Assembly (NCBI GenBank): GCA_050743125.1
Contig: JBOGEB010000187.1
Location: 1-8,135 of the forward strand
Origin: JBOGEB01 sp050743125
Lineage (GTDB): Bacteria; Actinomycetota; Nitriliruptoria; Euzebyales; Egibacteraceae
Reading direction: 5' to 3'
DNA: 8,135 nt
This document shows, piece by piece, positions 1 to 6,565 of the stretch (positions within the stretch are counted from its first letter, which is position 1; each line of letters opens with the position of its first letter). Below the pieces are notes generated by a model that saw only the letters and a program-made list of their open reading frames with translations, was not told where the DNA came from and made no database searches. The position numbers and the translations under genes are program-made.

Positions 1-172
1 TGATTCGTCACGCATGCGTGACGAATCCTGGCCACACGGACGTCCGGCAGGTGCGTAACCGTATTTACGACACGGGGTACTCAGCCTGGGCCGTTTCGCG
101 ACTCTCGACGATGTCGAGCACGCTGCTGTCCGGTTGAGCGCTGCGGTCCGGCGTCTGACCCCAGGCTGACCT
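1..172. other. Non-coding region downstream of the nitrate reductase gene
   Basis: No credible gene is visible here. The minus-strand reductase gene stops at 173, and the open frames crossing this stretch have arginine-rich, low-complexity translations typical of antisense frames in GC-rich DNA. Two things stand out: the perfect palindrome at 2-27, listed separately, and a relatively AT-rich patch at 54-69 with a small inverted repeat, CGTAA, 6 nt, TTACG. The patch could be part of a promoter for a gene lying left of the window, but no convincing -35/-10 pair was found. Confidence 0.6.
2..27. repeat. Perfect 26-bp palindrome (operator or terminator stem)
   Basis: The arm GATTCGTCACGCA (2-14) is followed immediately by its exact reverse complement (15-27), with no spacer. 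A spacer-free perfect palindrome this long is more typical of a site for a dimeric regulator than of an intrinsic terminator. No T-run follows it on the plus strand. On the minus strand it lies about 145 nt beyond the stop codon of the nitrate reductase gene, and the bases after it are outside the window, so a terminator role for that operon cannot be excluded. I do not recognise the consensus. Confidence 0.6.
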
Positions 173-2380
173 TCAGCTGTCGAGGTTGGCGCGTTCCCAG
201 TGTTCGAGGGGGTGGATGTTGACGGCGCAGTGTTTGTAGGAGGGTTGGCGGGAGTAGGGGTCGAAGCTGGGGTCGGTCAGCCGGTTGGTGTCGGGGTAGT
301 GCATGGGGACGAACACCTGGCCTGGGCGGATCGTGGGGGTGACGAACGCGCGCGCGAGCATCGTCCCGCGCGCCGACGTGATCTTCACCCATTCGTCGCC
401 TGAGATGCCGCGCGCGGTGGCGTCGGCGGGGGCGATCTCCACGTACGGCTGCTCGGCGGACAGCGCCCGCAGCACCGGCGATTTGGACGTGCGGGTCTGG
501 GTGTGCCATTGGCTGGTGGTGCCGCGTCCGGTGAGGAGGACCAGCGGGTAACGCCGGCTCGTGGCCTCGGCGGGCGGCCGGGGGTCGGAGAACAGGAACC
601 GCGCCCGCCCGTCGGGATGGCAGTAGCGGCCGTCGGCGAACAGCCGGCGCTCGACGTCCCCGGCCGCGGCGCCCTGGGGGAACGGCCACTGCACCCCGCC
701 GAGCGCGTCGAGCATCCCGTACCCGGTCACGCCGGTGAAGTCGCACGGCTGCCCGGCGGACAGCCGCCGCAGGATCCCGAACACCGCCTCGGGGCAGGAC
801 CACTCGTCGAACAGCCGTCCCACGCCCCACGCCTCGGCGATGAGCTTGAAGATGAAGAAGTCGGCCAGCGCCTGCCCGGGCGCGCGGGCGACCCGCTTGA
901 CCACCCCGAACCGCCGCTCGGAGTTGATGAACGTGCCTTCTTTCTCGCCCCAGCCGGCCGCCGGCAGCACCAGGTCGGCGCGGCGGGCGGTCTCGGTCGT
1001 GGGGTACAGGTCCTGCACGACGAGGAACTCGAGTTGGCCGAGCAGGTCGTGGAGCTCGGAGGAGTTGATCCACGAGTGCGCCGAGTTCGTCGCGATGACC
1101 CACAGCCCTTTGACCGCGCCCCGGTGGATCCCCTCCACGATCTGGTCGTACGCCCAGCTGTCGCGGTCCGGGACCAGGCCGGCGTCCAGGCCGAGCAGCG
1201 CGGCGACCTCCGCCCGGTCCGCCGGGCTGGTGAAATCACGGCCGCCGAGCAGGTTGGTGGTGTTGGAGAACAGCCGCGAGCCCATCGCGTTGCACTGGCC
1301 GGTGATCGAGTTCGCGCCGGTGCCCGGACGGCCCATGTTGCCGGTCATCAACGCGAGGTTGATGATCGCCTGAGCCAGCCGCACGCCCTCGTGGCTCTGG
1401 TTGACGCCCATCGTCCACCACAGCGACACCGCCCGGCCCTGACCGACCGTCTCCGCGAACCGCTCGACCGCGGCCGCCGGCAGCCCGGTGGCGGCGCTCA
1501 CCCGCTCGAGCGTGAACGCCTCGACGTGCGCGGCGAACGCGTCGAACCCGGCCGTGTGCGCCTGCACGTACGCCCGGTCGACCCAGCCGCGCTCGATCAA
1601 CAGCCGGGCCAGCCCGTAGCACAGCGCCAGGTCGGACTTCGGCGCCAGCGGATAATGCTGGGTCGCGCAGACCGCGGTCTCGGTCCGCCGCGGGTCCACG
1701 ACGACGATCTCGGGGGCGTGCCGGTTGCGGGCCAGCCGGCCCCACAGGATCGGATGGGCGACGCACAGGTTCGACCCCCACAGCACGACGACGTCGGACT
1801 GTTCCAGGTCGGCGTAGGTGTACGGGGGGGCGTCGAACCCGAACGCCTGCTTGTACGCCACGACCGAGGTCGCCATGCACTGGCGGGTGTTGCCGTCCCC
1901 GTGCACGACGCCCATCCCGAACTTCGCCAACGCGCCGAGCAGCGCCATCTCCTCGGTCGGGATCTGCCCGGTCGACAGGAACGCCACGGACGCCTTCCCG
2001 TGACGGGCCTGGACCGCCTTGAGCCGCTCGACGAACACCGCGACCGCGCGCTGCCAGCCCACCGGCTCGAGGTGGCCGCGGCGGTTGCGCAGCAACGGGG
2101 TCGTGGCCCGGTCAGGGGCGCGCAGGGGAGCCAACGCCTCCCAGCCCTTCGGGCAGGCAGCCCCCCGGTTGACCGGATAACCGGCGGTCGGCGACAGGTT
2201 CACGGCCTGTCCGTCCCGCAGGTGCACGTCCAACGAGCAGCCGATCGAGCAGTAGCCGCAGACCATCGCGGTCGTGGCGTCCGGCGCGAGCCGCGCCGGC
2301 ACCTGCCCCAACCCGAACCCGCCGCGGCGCCGAGCCAGCTCCCGGGTGAACGGCCCGTCACGCTGGTGCAGCAGGCTCAT
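173..2380 (-). CDS. Molybdopterin nitrate reductase catalytic subunit, NarB/NasA type
   Basis: This is a 735-residue Mo-bisMGD oxidoreductase of the DMSO reductase superfamily, close to the length of cyanobacterial NarB. An N-terminal [4Fe-4S] site is visible as C41, C44, C48 and C76. The probable Mo ligand is C168 in NTRQCMATSV. A Met after the Cys, and the matching MGVNQSHEG...LMTGNMGRPG (about 324-353) and ITGQCNAMG (359-367) blocks, fit assimilatory nitrate reductase rather than formate dehydrogenase, which has Cys/Sec followed by His. The C-terminal part (about 608-730, including TGRGTTSQWHTQTR) is the dinucleotide-binding domain. There is no Tat signal, so it should act in the cytoplasm, reducing nitrate to nitrite. 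The chosen ATG lies 25 nt after the stop of the upstream gene, with a weak GGTGG 5 nt before it; the frame stays open to 2485, but using an earlier start would overlap that gene. No C-terminal [2Fe-2S] domain or flavin module is present. Function is inferred from motifs. Confidence 0.88.
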   Translation of the reverse strand: MSLLHQRDGPFTRELARRRGGFGLGQVPARLAPDATTAMVCGYCSIGCSLDVHLRDGQAVNLSPTAGYPVNRGAACPKGWEALAPLRAPDRATTPLLRNRRGHLEPVGWQRAVAVFVERLKAVQARHGKASVAFLSTGQIPTEEMALLGALAKFGMGVVHGDGNTRQCMATSVVAYKQAFGFDAPPYTYADLEQSDVVVLWGSNLCVAHPILWGRLARNRHAPEIVVVDPRRTETAVCATQHYPLAPKSDLALCYGLARLLIERGWVDRAYVQAHTAGFDAFAAHVEAFTLERVSAATGLPAAAVERFAETVGQGRAVSLWWTMGVNQSHEGVRLAQAIINLALMTGNMGRPGTGANSITGQCNAMGSRLFSNTTNLLGGRDFTSPADRAEVAALLGLDAGLVPDRDSWAYDQIVEGIHRGAVKGLWVIATNSAHSWINSSELHDLLGQLEFLVVQDLYPTTETARRADLVLPAAGWGEKEGTFINSERRFGVVKRVARAPGQALADFFIFKLIAEAWGVGRLFDEWSCPEAVFGILRRLSAGQPCDFTGVTGYGMLDALGGVQWPFPQGAAAGDVERRLFADGRYCHPDGRARFLFSDPRPPAEATSRRYPLVLLTGRGTTSQWHTQTRTSKSPVLRALSAEQPYVEIAPADATARGISGDEWVKITSARGTMLARAFVTPTIRPGQVFVPMHYPDTNRLTDPSFDPYSRQPSYKHCAVNIHPLEHWERANLDS

Positions 2381-2405
2381 GCCAGCCACCGTCCCCGCCC
2401 GGGGC

Positions 2406-4022
2406 TCAGCGCAGACCGCCCGGCATGCGCGGGCCGGCGCAGGCCGTGAAGAACTGCCAGCGCTCGAGCAGCTCGCCGGCCACAACCCCGACGAAGCTCA
2501 AGCCCGCCGCCGCGACGAGCAGCACCGGCGGCAGGCCCGCCGTCACCATAAGCAGCGGCAGCAGCACGCCCCCGACCGCCCCCACGCCGAACCGCCACAG
2601 CGTGACCGTCCGCAGCTCCCGCGACAGCAGCCGGGCGGTGCGCCCCAGGTCAACGCTCCCGCCCTCCCCCAGGTGCCGGAAGATCGTCGCCTCCCACACG
2701 AGCTTCGCGCCGCAGACGGCGGCGAGCAGCCCGGCGAGCGGCCGGCCGGGCGCGGTCGCCAGGACCGCGGCCAACCCGCAGACGGCGCAGGTCAGCGCGA
2801 ACTTCACCCCGGTCACGCGAGCCCGCCACCACACCCGGGAGGTGACAGCGTAGATCATGGCCGAGCAGGCCACACCGCCGATCCCGGCCAGCCCGACCAG
2901 CGCGCCGAGCAGCAGCAGCCCGGCCTGCGACCCGCCCGGGCGGACGAGCAGCGCGCCCGCGTACACCGCAGCGAGCGCAGCGAACGCCGTGAACGCCACG
3001 ATCTCCCGGGACAGCCACGAGCGCCTGATCCCGATCACCGCCCGGAACGCATAGAACGGACGGCCCAAATGCGCCACGCTCGCCCCCAGAGCGAGCAGGC
3101 CGAGCGCCAGGGCCGCCAGCGCGTTGACGGGGCGGGGAGTGGCCACATGCCCACCTGCCGCCCTCAGCCCGAGGTCGGCGACGAACGCGCCCACCGACAG
3201 CTGGGTGAGCACGAGCATCACCGCGAGCGGCGTGTGCGACTTGCCGGGCCGCACGTCGAAGTGGTCGCCGGGGAGCACGTCCTGCGCCAGCGCTCGCTCG
3301 GTCACGTAGCGCGTGGTCGGGACCGTGAAGTGCGGCAGTGGCGCGCCCGGCAGGGGTGCGTCCACGCCCCGAGCGACCAGGAACTCACCCTGCTTGGCGG
3401 CCTCGACCATCACCGTCGTGTCGACGACGGTGACACGGATTGCGTCGGTAGGGCACGCCTGCACGCAAGCCGGGGCCTCACCCGCCTCTAACCGGTCGCT
3501 GCACAGGTCGCACTTGCGGACGATGCCGCGCCGCTCGTTGAACAGCGGCACCTCGTAGGGGCAGGTCAGGACGCAGTACCCACAGCCGATGCACTGATCG
3601 TCGAGATGCTTGACGATGCCGGTGACCGGATCCTTCTCGTAGGCGTTGACCGGGCACCCGTGCATGCAGGCTGGCTCGACGCAATGGTGGCAGGCCATCG
3701 TCACGCTCTGCAGGACCGGCAGGTCGGTCGTGCCGCCGTAGAGCAGGCCGACCGAGCGCCACGACTCGCCCTCGTCCAGCCCGTTGAGGCTGTGGCAGGC
3801 GCTGACGCAGGACTTGCACCCGGTGCAGGCGTCGAGGTCGACCTCGAAGGCGTACTGCTGCCCGGGCTTCGGCCGCTCCAACGGGATAAGGTCGCGGTAG
3901 GAGCGCGCACGGCTGTCGAGCAGCTGTGCGTCACAACACTGCGCGAACTGCTCCACGGCGGTCAAACTCTGCTGATCGGCGAGATAACGGTCGAGTGGGG
4001 TCAGCTCAATGAGCGCAGTCAC
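2406..4022 (-). CDS. Fused DmsB-DmsC protein: four-cluster ferredoxin plus membrane anchor
   Basis: This protein probably carries electrons from the quinol pool to the catalytic subunit encoded next. Counting from the GTG at 4022 it has 538 residues. After a non-cluster N-terminal segment of about 65 residues, the DmsB-like part shows four cysteine groups: CTGCKSCVSAC, CHHCVEPACMHGCP, CIGCGYCVLTCP, and CDLC with a later CVQACP, which is the pattern for four [4Fe-4S] clusters. The C-terminal half (about 262-525) has roughly eight hydrophobic segments and the DmsC-type signatures HLGRPFYAFRAVIGIRRSWLSREI and GELLERWQFF. In E. coli DmsB and DmsC are separate proteins; here they form one chain. 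The frame also opens at an ATG at 4094, but that ATG lies inside the best -10 element, and the 24 extra residues look unconserved, so GTG 4022 is preferred. GGAGG lies only 1 nt before it, an unusually short spacing. Function is inferred; the start is uncertain. Confidence 0.86.
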   Translation of the reverse strand: MTALIELTPLDRYLADQQSLTAVEQFAQCCDAQLLDSRARSYRDLIPLERPKPGQQYAFEVDLDACTGCKSCVSACHSLNGLDEGESWRSVGLLYGGTTDLPVLQSVTMACHHCVEPACMHGCPVNAYEKDPVTGIVKHLDDQCIGCGYCVLTCPYEVPLFNERRGIVRKCDLCSDRLEAGEAPACVQACPTDAIRVTVVDTTVMVEAAKQGEFLVARGVDAPLPGAPLPHFTVPTTRYVTERALAQDVLPGDHFDVRPGKSHTPLAVMLVLTQLSVGAFVADLGLRAAGGHVATPRPVNALAALALGLLALGASVAHLGRPFYAFRAVIGIRRSWLSREIVAFTAFAALAAVYAGALLVRPGGSQAGLLLLGALVGLAGIGGVACSAMIYAVTSRVWWRARVTGVKFALTCAVCGLAAVLATAPGRPLAGLLAAVCGAKLVWEATIFRHLGEGGSVDLGRTARLLSRELRTVTLWRFGVGAVGGVLLPLLMVTAGLPPVLLVAAAGLSFVGVVAGELLERWQFFTACAGPRMPGGLR

Positions 4023-4089
4023 GCCTCCGAGCACAGCCGCCGCCGGTTTCTGGCCGCGCGTCCATCTGTTACGACTCTGGCAACGTTGG

Positions 4090-4118
4090 GTCATACGACG
4101 AAGCGTTCACTTCGTCGA
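4090..4118 (-). promoter_or_regulatory. Sigma-70-like promoter of the nitrate reductase operon
   Basis: On the minus strand a -35 hexamer TCGACG (4118-4113; 4/6 to TTGACA) and a -10 hexamer TATGAC (4095-4090; 5/6 to TATAAT) are separated by exactly 17 bp. Transcription would start near 4083, giving a leader of about 60 nt before the GTG at 4022. The -10 contains the ATG at 4094, which argues against that codon as the translation start. The GlnR-type box overlaps the -35 and extends upstream of it, as expected for an activated promoter. Confidence 0.5.
4096..4117. promoter_or_regulatory. 22-bp inverted repeat in the promoter spacer, candidate operator
   Basis: CGACGAAG (4096-4103) and CTTCGTCG (4110-4117) are perfect 8-bp arms around the 6-bp spacer CGTTCA. 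The repeat covers the whole 17-bp spacer of the predicted minus-strand promoter and most of its -35. It overlaps the left half of the GlnR-type box, so two proteins could compete or cooperate here. The divergent NnaR-like regulator is the obvious candidate ligand, but I know of no consensus that would confirm this. Confidence 0.5.
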
Positions 4119-4143
4119 AACATGGCCGTAGCGCCCTTCGAAC
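4106..4143. promoter_or_regulatory. GlnR-type box with four half-sites at 11-bp spacing
   Basis: On the plus strand TTCAC (4106-4110), GAAAC (4117-4121), GTAGC (4128-4132) and CGAAC (4139-4143) are each separated by 6 nt. This follows the actinobacterial GlnR layout gTnAC-n6-GaAAc repeated twice. The second element matches fully, the first and third have one mismatch each, and the fourth keeps the terminal AAC. GlnR controls nitrogen assimilation genes, including nitrate and nitrite reduction. The site is positioned to act on the minus-strand operon and possibly on the regulator gene that starts 22 bp after it. Confidence 0.6.
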
Positions 4144-4165
4144 AGGTGGAGCTGATGCTGCGAAG

Positions 4166-5287
4166 ATGGACGGGTTACGCGTCGGGGTGACGAGCGCCCG
4201 AAAAGGTGCAGAGCTCACAGAAGCGCTCGAGCGGCGGGGAGCCATCGTGACCTGGGGTCCCACGGTGGAGACCGTCCCACCGGAATCCGACGCACAGCTA
4301 CTGGACGAAACCGACGCGATCCTGGCCGCGAACCCGGACTGGATCGCGGGGTCGACTGGTGTCGGGCTCCGCGCCTGGGTCGAGGCCGCCGACACGCACG
4401 GGCGGGGTGGTGCCCTGCGCGCGCTGCTCGAGAAGGCTCGCACCGTGGCCCGCGGCCCGAAGGCGGTGGGCGCGTTCCGGGCGCTGGGGGTGCGCCCGGA
4501 GTTCGTCTCGCCTCAGGAGACCGACGCCGACCTCGCGGCCTGGCTGGGCCACCACGTACGCGCGGGCGAGGTGGTCGCGGTGCAGGTGCACGGCGCCGAC
4601 GTGGGCCAGGCTTACCAAGAGCTCGAGCGCCGCAAAGTCACTGTGCTGCGTGCCGCCCCGTACCGCTGTGTGCTGCCCGAGGACCGAACACCCGCGCGCC
4701 AGCTCGTCGACCTCATCGTGAGCGGGGAGGTCGACGTCGTCGTGAGCACGAGCGCGCCGGCCGCGAGCAACCTCGTCAGGATCGCCGCCGAGATGGGCCG
4801 GCGCGCGCCCCTCGAGTCCGCGCTGCGCGAGCGGGTCGCGGTCGCCGCTGTCGGACCGGTCACCGCGACCGCGTTCGAGCGCGACGGCATCGGCGTGTCG
4901 ATCATGCCGCAGCGGTTCCGCACCGGCGACCTCATCCGCGCGCTGGACAGCTGGGACCGGCGCCGGTCATGGGCCAACGGCGACGGACGCCGCCTCACCG
5001 GCCCGATCGCGCTGGTGCCGGACCAGCGGGTCGCTCGCGTCGGCGACCATACGGCAACCCTGGGCGAGCGGGAGTTCGCGCTGCTCGCCGCGCTTGTCCG
5101 CCGGCCCCACGTCGTCTGCCGGATGGACCTGCTCGCGCGGGAGACGTGGGGCAGTCAAGTCCCGGACGACCCCCTCCACGTGAAGCACCTCGTCTTCCGC
5201 GTCCGGCGCAAGCTCGGGCCCGGCGCCGCCACGATCCAGACCGTCCGCGGCGTCGGCTACCGCTACGACCCGAGCGCCTGCGCCTGA
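4166..5287 (+). CDS. nnaR: HemD-like/winged-helix fusion regulator, NnaR type
   Basis: This 373-residue protein joins a uroporphyrinogen-III synthase (HemD)-like domain, about residues 1-262, to an OmpR/PhoB-type winged helix, about 283-369. The latter is recognisable by TLGEREFALLAAL, the DPLHVKHLVFRVRRKLG recognition region and the closing TVRGVGYRY. In Streptomyces and mycobacteria proteins with this architecture (NnaR) act with GlnR to activate nitrate and nitrite assimilation genes. Its position, divergent from a nitrate reductase operon across a short control region, supports the same role. The HemD part probably senses a small molecule rather than making haem, but the ligand is unknown. 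The ATG at 4166 is the first in frame; AGGTGGAG (4144-4151) lies 14 nt upstream, longer than usual. Its last 25 nt overlap the convergent amidohydrolase gene. A bifunctional HemD enzyme is less likely given the context and the DNA-binding domain. Confidence 0.85.
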   Translation: MDGLRVGVTSARKGAELTEALERRGAIVTWGPTVETVPPESDAQLLDETDAILAANPDWIAGSTGVGLRAWVEAADTHGRGGALRALLEKARTVARGPKAVGAFRALGVRPEFVSPQETDADLAAWLGHHVRAGEVVAVQVHGADVGQAYQELERRKVTVLRAAPYRCVLPEDRTPARQLVDLIVSGEVDVVVSTSAPAASNLVRIAAEMGRRAPLESALRERVAVAAVGPVTATAFERDGIGVSIMPQRFRTGDLIRALDSWDRRRSWANGDGRRLTGPIALVPDQRVARVGDHTATLGEREFALLAALVRRPHVVCRMDLLARETWGSQVPDDPLHVKHLVFRVRRKLGPGAATIQTVRGVGYRYDPSACA

Positions 5288-6468
5288 CGCTCAGCGCGGA
5301 CGCCGCGGCGCCAGACGGCGACGATCGCCCGGGTCGCGGTGATGTCGGTCGTCGGGTCGCCGTCCACCAGCAGCAGGTCAGCCTGGAGGCCGGGTGAGAT
5401 TTGGCCCCGGTCGTGCAGGCCGAAGGCGTGCGCCGCCGCCGACGTCGCCGCCATGAGCGCGCCGACGGGCGACAGCCCGGCCTGGACGAGCAGGCTCAGC
5501 TCCCGGTGCATGCTGACCCCGTGCGCGGTGCCTGCGTTCGGCGCGTCGGTGCCCGCGAGCACCGCCACACCCGCCGCGCCCAGCTGCGCGACCGTCTCCA
5601 TCGCGAACCCGACGGACCCCCCGCCGGAAGGATCGTGGGGGAACACCTGGGTCAAGTCGGCCCTGGCCGACGGCTCCAGGTAGGGCGCGAGCCGCGGGTC
5701 GGAGAGCAGCTCAGCGCCGCCCGGGGTGCCGGTCACGCCCTCCGCCACCGTGAGCGTAGGGACGACGAACACGCCGGCCTCGGCGACCCGGCGGGCGAAC
5801 CCGGGGTCGGCGGGCTGGTCGACGAAGAGGTGGACCAGGCCGTCGATGCCCGCGTCCAGCGCTTGATACGCACTCGCCAGCGCGCTGATGTGGGCGACGG
5901 CCAGCAGCCCGTGGTCGTGGGCGGCCTCCACCAGCGCAACGATCACCGGTGGCGCGAGAGTCGGCACCGGCGTCCCGAACACGGTGCCGTCCTCGATGAA
6001 GATCTTCAGGTAGTCGGAGCCCTCGGCCACCCGTTCGGCCACAAAACGGGAGACGTCCGTGTCTGGGCCGACCGTGGGGAACGGCGGGATGTCGGGAAAC
6101 TGTGACGGGTGGCCACCGGGGGCCGTGGCGCCCACTCCGGCAGAACGAAGATCGGCCAGGTCGTTCCGGGCGGCGGCCTGCGCCCTGAGCTTGGCCACCC
6201 TGGCTGGGAAGAGCGAGAACATGTCCAGGGTGGTGGTGACCCCGAACACCAACGTCTGCCCTAGCACGGGGCCGAACACGTGGGTGTGGCAGTCGATCAG
6301 GCCGGGCAGCAGCGTCCGTCCGTGCCCGTCCACGACCTCCGCGGCCGGCGGCGCGTCGATTCGCTCCCCGACCGCAGCGATCGTCTCACCCTCGACGAGC
6401 ACGTCGGCGACGGGCAGCACCTGCCCTCCGTCGAAGACTCGCGCCCCTTGGACCAAAAACCCCGACAC
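5263..6468 (-). CDS. Metal-dependent amidohydrolase family protein
   Basis: This 401-residue protein belongs to the amidohydrolase superfamily, in the group resembling imidazolonepropionase and prolidase-like enzymes. Visible metal and catalytic positions are H61 and H63 in DCHTHVF, K155 in YLKIFIEDG (the likely carboxylated bridging lysine), H193 in VAHISA, H213 in LVHLF, and D308 in GTDAPN. The N-terminal strand-rich part (about 1-55) and the C-terminal block around 350-390 (GQISPGLQADLLLVDGDP) form the usual composite beta domain. No signal peptide is seen, so it is probably cytoplasmic. The substrate cannot be read from the sequence; it hydrolyses a C-N bond in a cyclic or linear amide by family inference. 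The start is a GTG without a clear ribosome binding site; the frame has no better upstream start. It converges on the regulator gene with a 25-nt overlap, and no link to nitrate metabolism is evident. Confidence 0.85.
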   Translation of the reverse strand: MSGFLVQGARVFDGGQVLPVADVLVEGETIAAVGERIDAPPAAEVVDGHGRTLLPGLIDCHTHVFGPVLGQTLVFGVTTTLDMFSLFPARVAKLRAQAAARNDLADLRSAGVGATAPGGHPSQFPDIPPFPTVGPDTDVSRFVAERVAEGSDYLKIFIEDGTVFGTPVPTLAPPVIVALVEAAHDHGLLAVAHISALASAYQALDAGIDGLVHLFVDQPADPGFARRVAEAGVFVVPTLTVAEGVTGTPGGAELLSDPRLAPYLEPSARADLTQVFPHDPSGGGSVGFAMETVAQLGAAGVAVLAGTDAPNAGTAHGVSMHRELSLLVQAGLSPVGALMAATSAAAHAFGLHDRGQISPGLQADLLLVDGDPTTDITATRAIVAVWRRGVRAERQAQALGS

Positions 6469-6565
6469 ACAAATCCCGGGCCCACAAACCGCGGCAGATC
6501 CCCTTCGTCAATCCTGACGCGTAAGTACCGGCCCGCGTTGCACCCGGCCTTGCTAGGGTGCGCGG
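6469..6565. promoter_or_regulatory. Divergent intergenic region between amidohydrolase and thioesterase
   Basis: These 97 bp must hold both promoters. For the minus strand a good -35-like TTGACG (6511-6506) is present, but no acceptable -10 lies 16-18 bp beyond it. A small inverted repeat, CGTCA-ATCC-TGACG (6506-6519), overlaps that -35. For the plus strand see the TAGGGT element at 6554. Confidence 0.35.
6554..6559 (+). promoter_or_regulatory. TAnnnT -10 element for a leaderless thioesterase mRNA
   Basis: TAGGGT ends 6 nt before the ATG at 6566, the spacing at which transcription would begin at or next to the start codon. This is the common layout of leaderless actinobacterial genes. No -35 of note is found upstream. 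The alternative reading is that AGGG (6555-6558), 7 nt from the ATG, is a weak ribosome binding site. Confidence 0.45.

Noticed and set aside
54..69. Small inverted repeat CGTAA-n6-TTACG
   Set aside because: Five-base arms are too short to be meaningful alone; no promoter pair could be fitted.
81..169. Inverted repeat TCAGCCTGGG (81-90) and CCCAGGCTGA (160-169)
   Set aside because: A 10-bp match separated by 69 nt is about what chance gives in a window this size, and it has no terminator features.
173..2380. Formate dehydrogenase identity for the molybdoenzyme
   Set aside because: The residue after the Mo-ligand Cys is Met rather than the His typical of formate dehydrogenases, and the NQS and GQCNAMG blocks resemble NarB. 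The context is a nitrate-type regulator and a GlnR-type box.
2290..2380. Tat signal from the arginine-rich N-terminus (RELARRRGGFGLG) of the molybdoenzyme
   Set aside because: No hydrophobic stretch follows the arginines and no cleavage site is visible, so export is unlikely.
503..2449. Long plus-strand open frame (648 codons) opposite the nitrate reductase gene
   Set aside because: The translation is rich in Arg, Pro and Gly with no domain, and the opposite strand encodes a clear molybdoenzyme. Long antisense frames are common in GC-rich coding DNA.
2274..3491. Plus-strand open frame of 405 codons opposite the DmsBC fusion gene
   Set aside because: Low-complexity translation without motifs, covering well-supported cluster and membrane segments on the minus strand.
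4068..4084. Additional GlnR-like pair GTTAC and GCAAC
   Set aside because: The spacing is 7 rather than 6 nt and it is not connected by 6-nt steps to the main box, so it may be chance.
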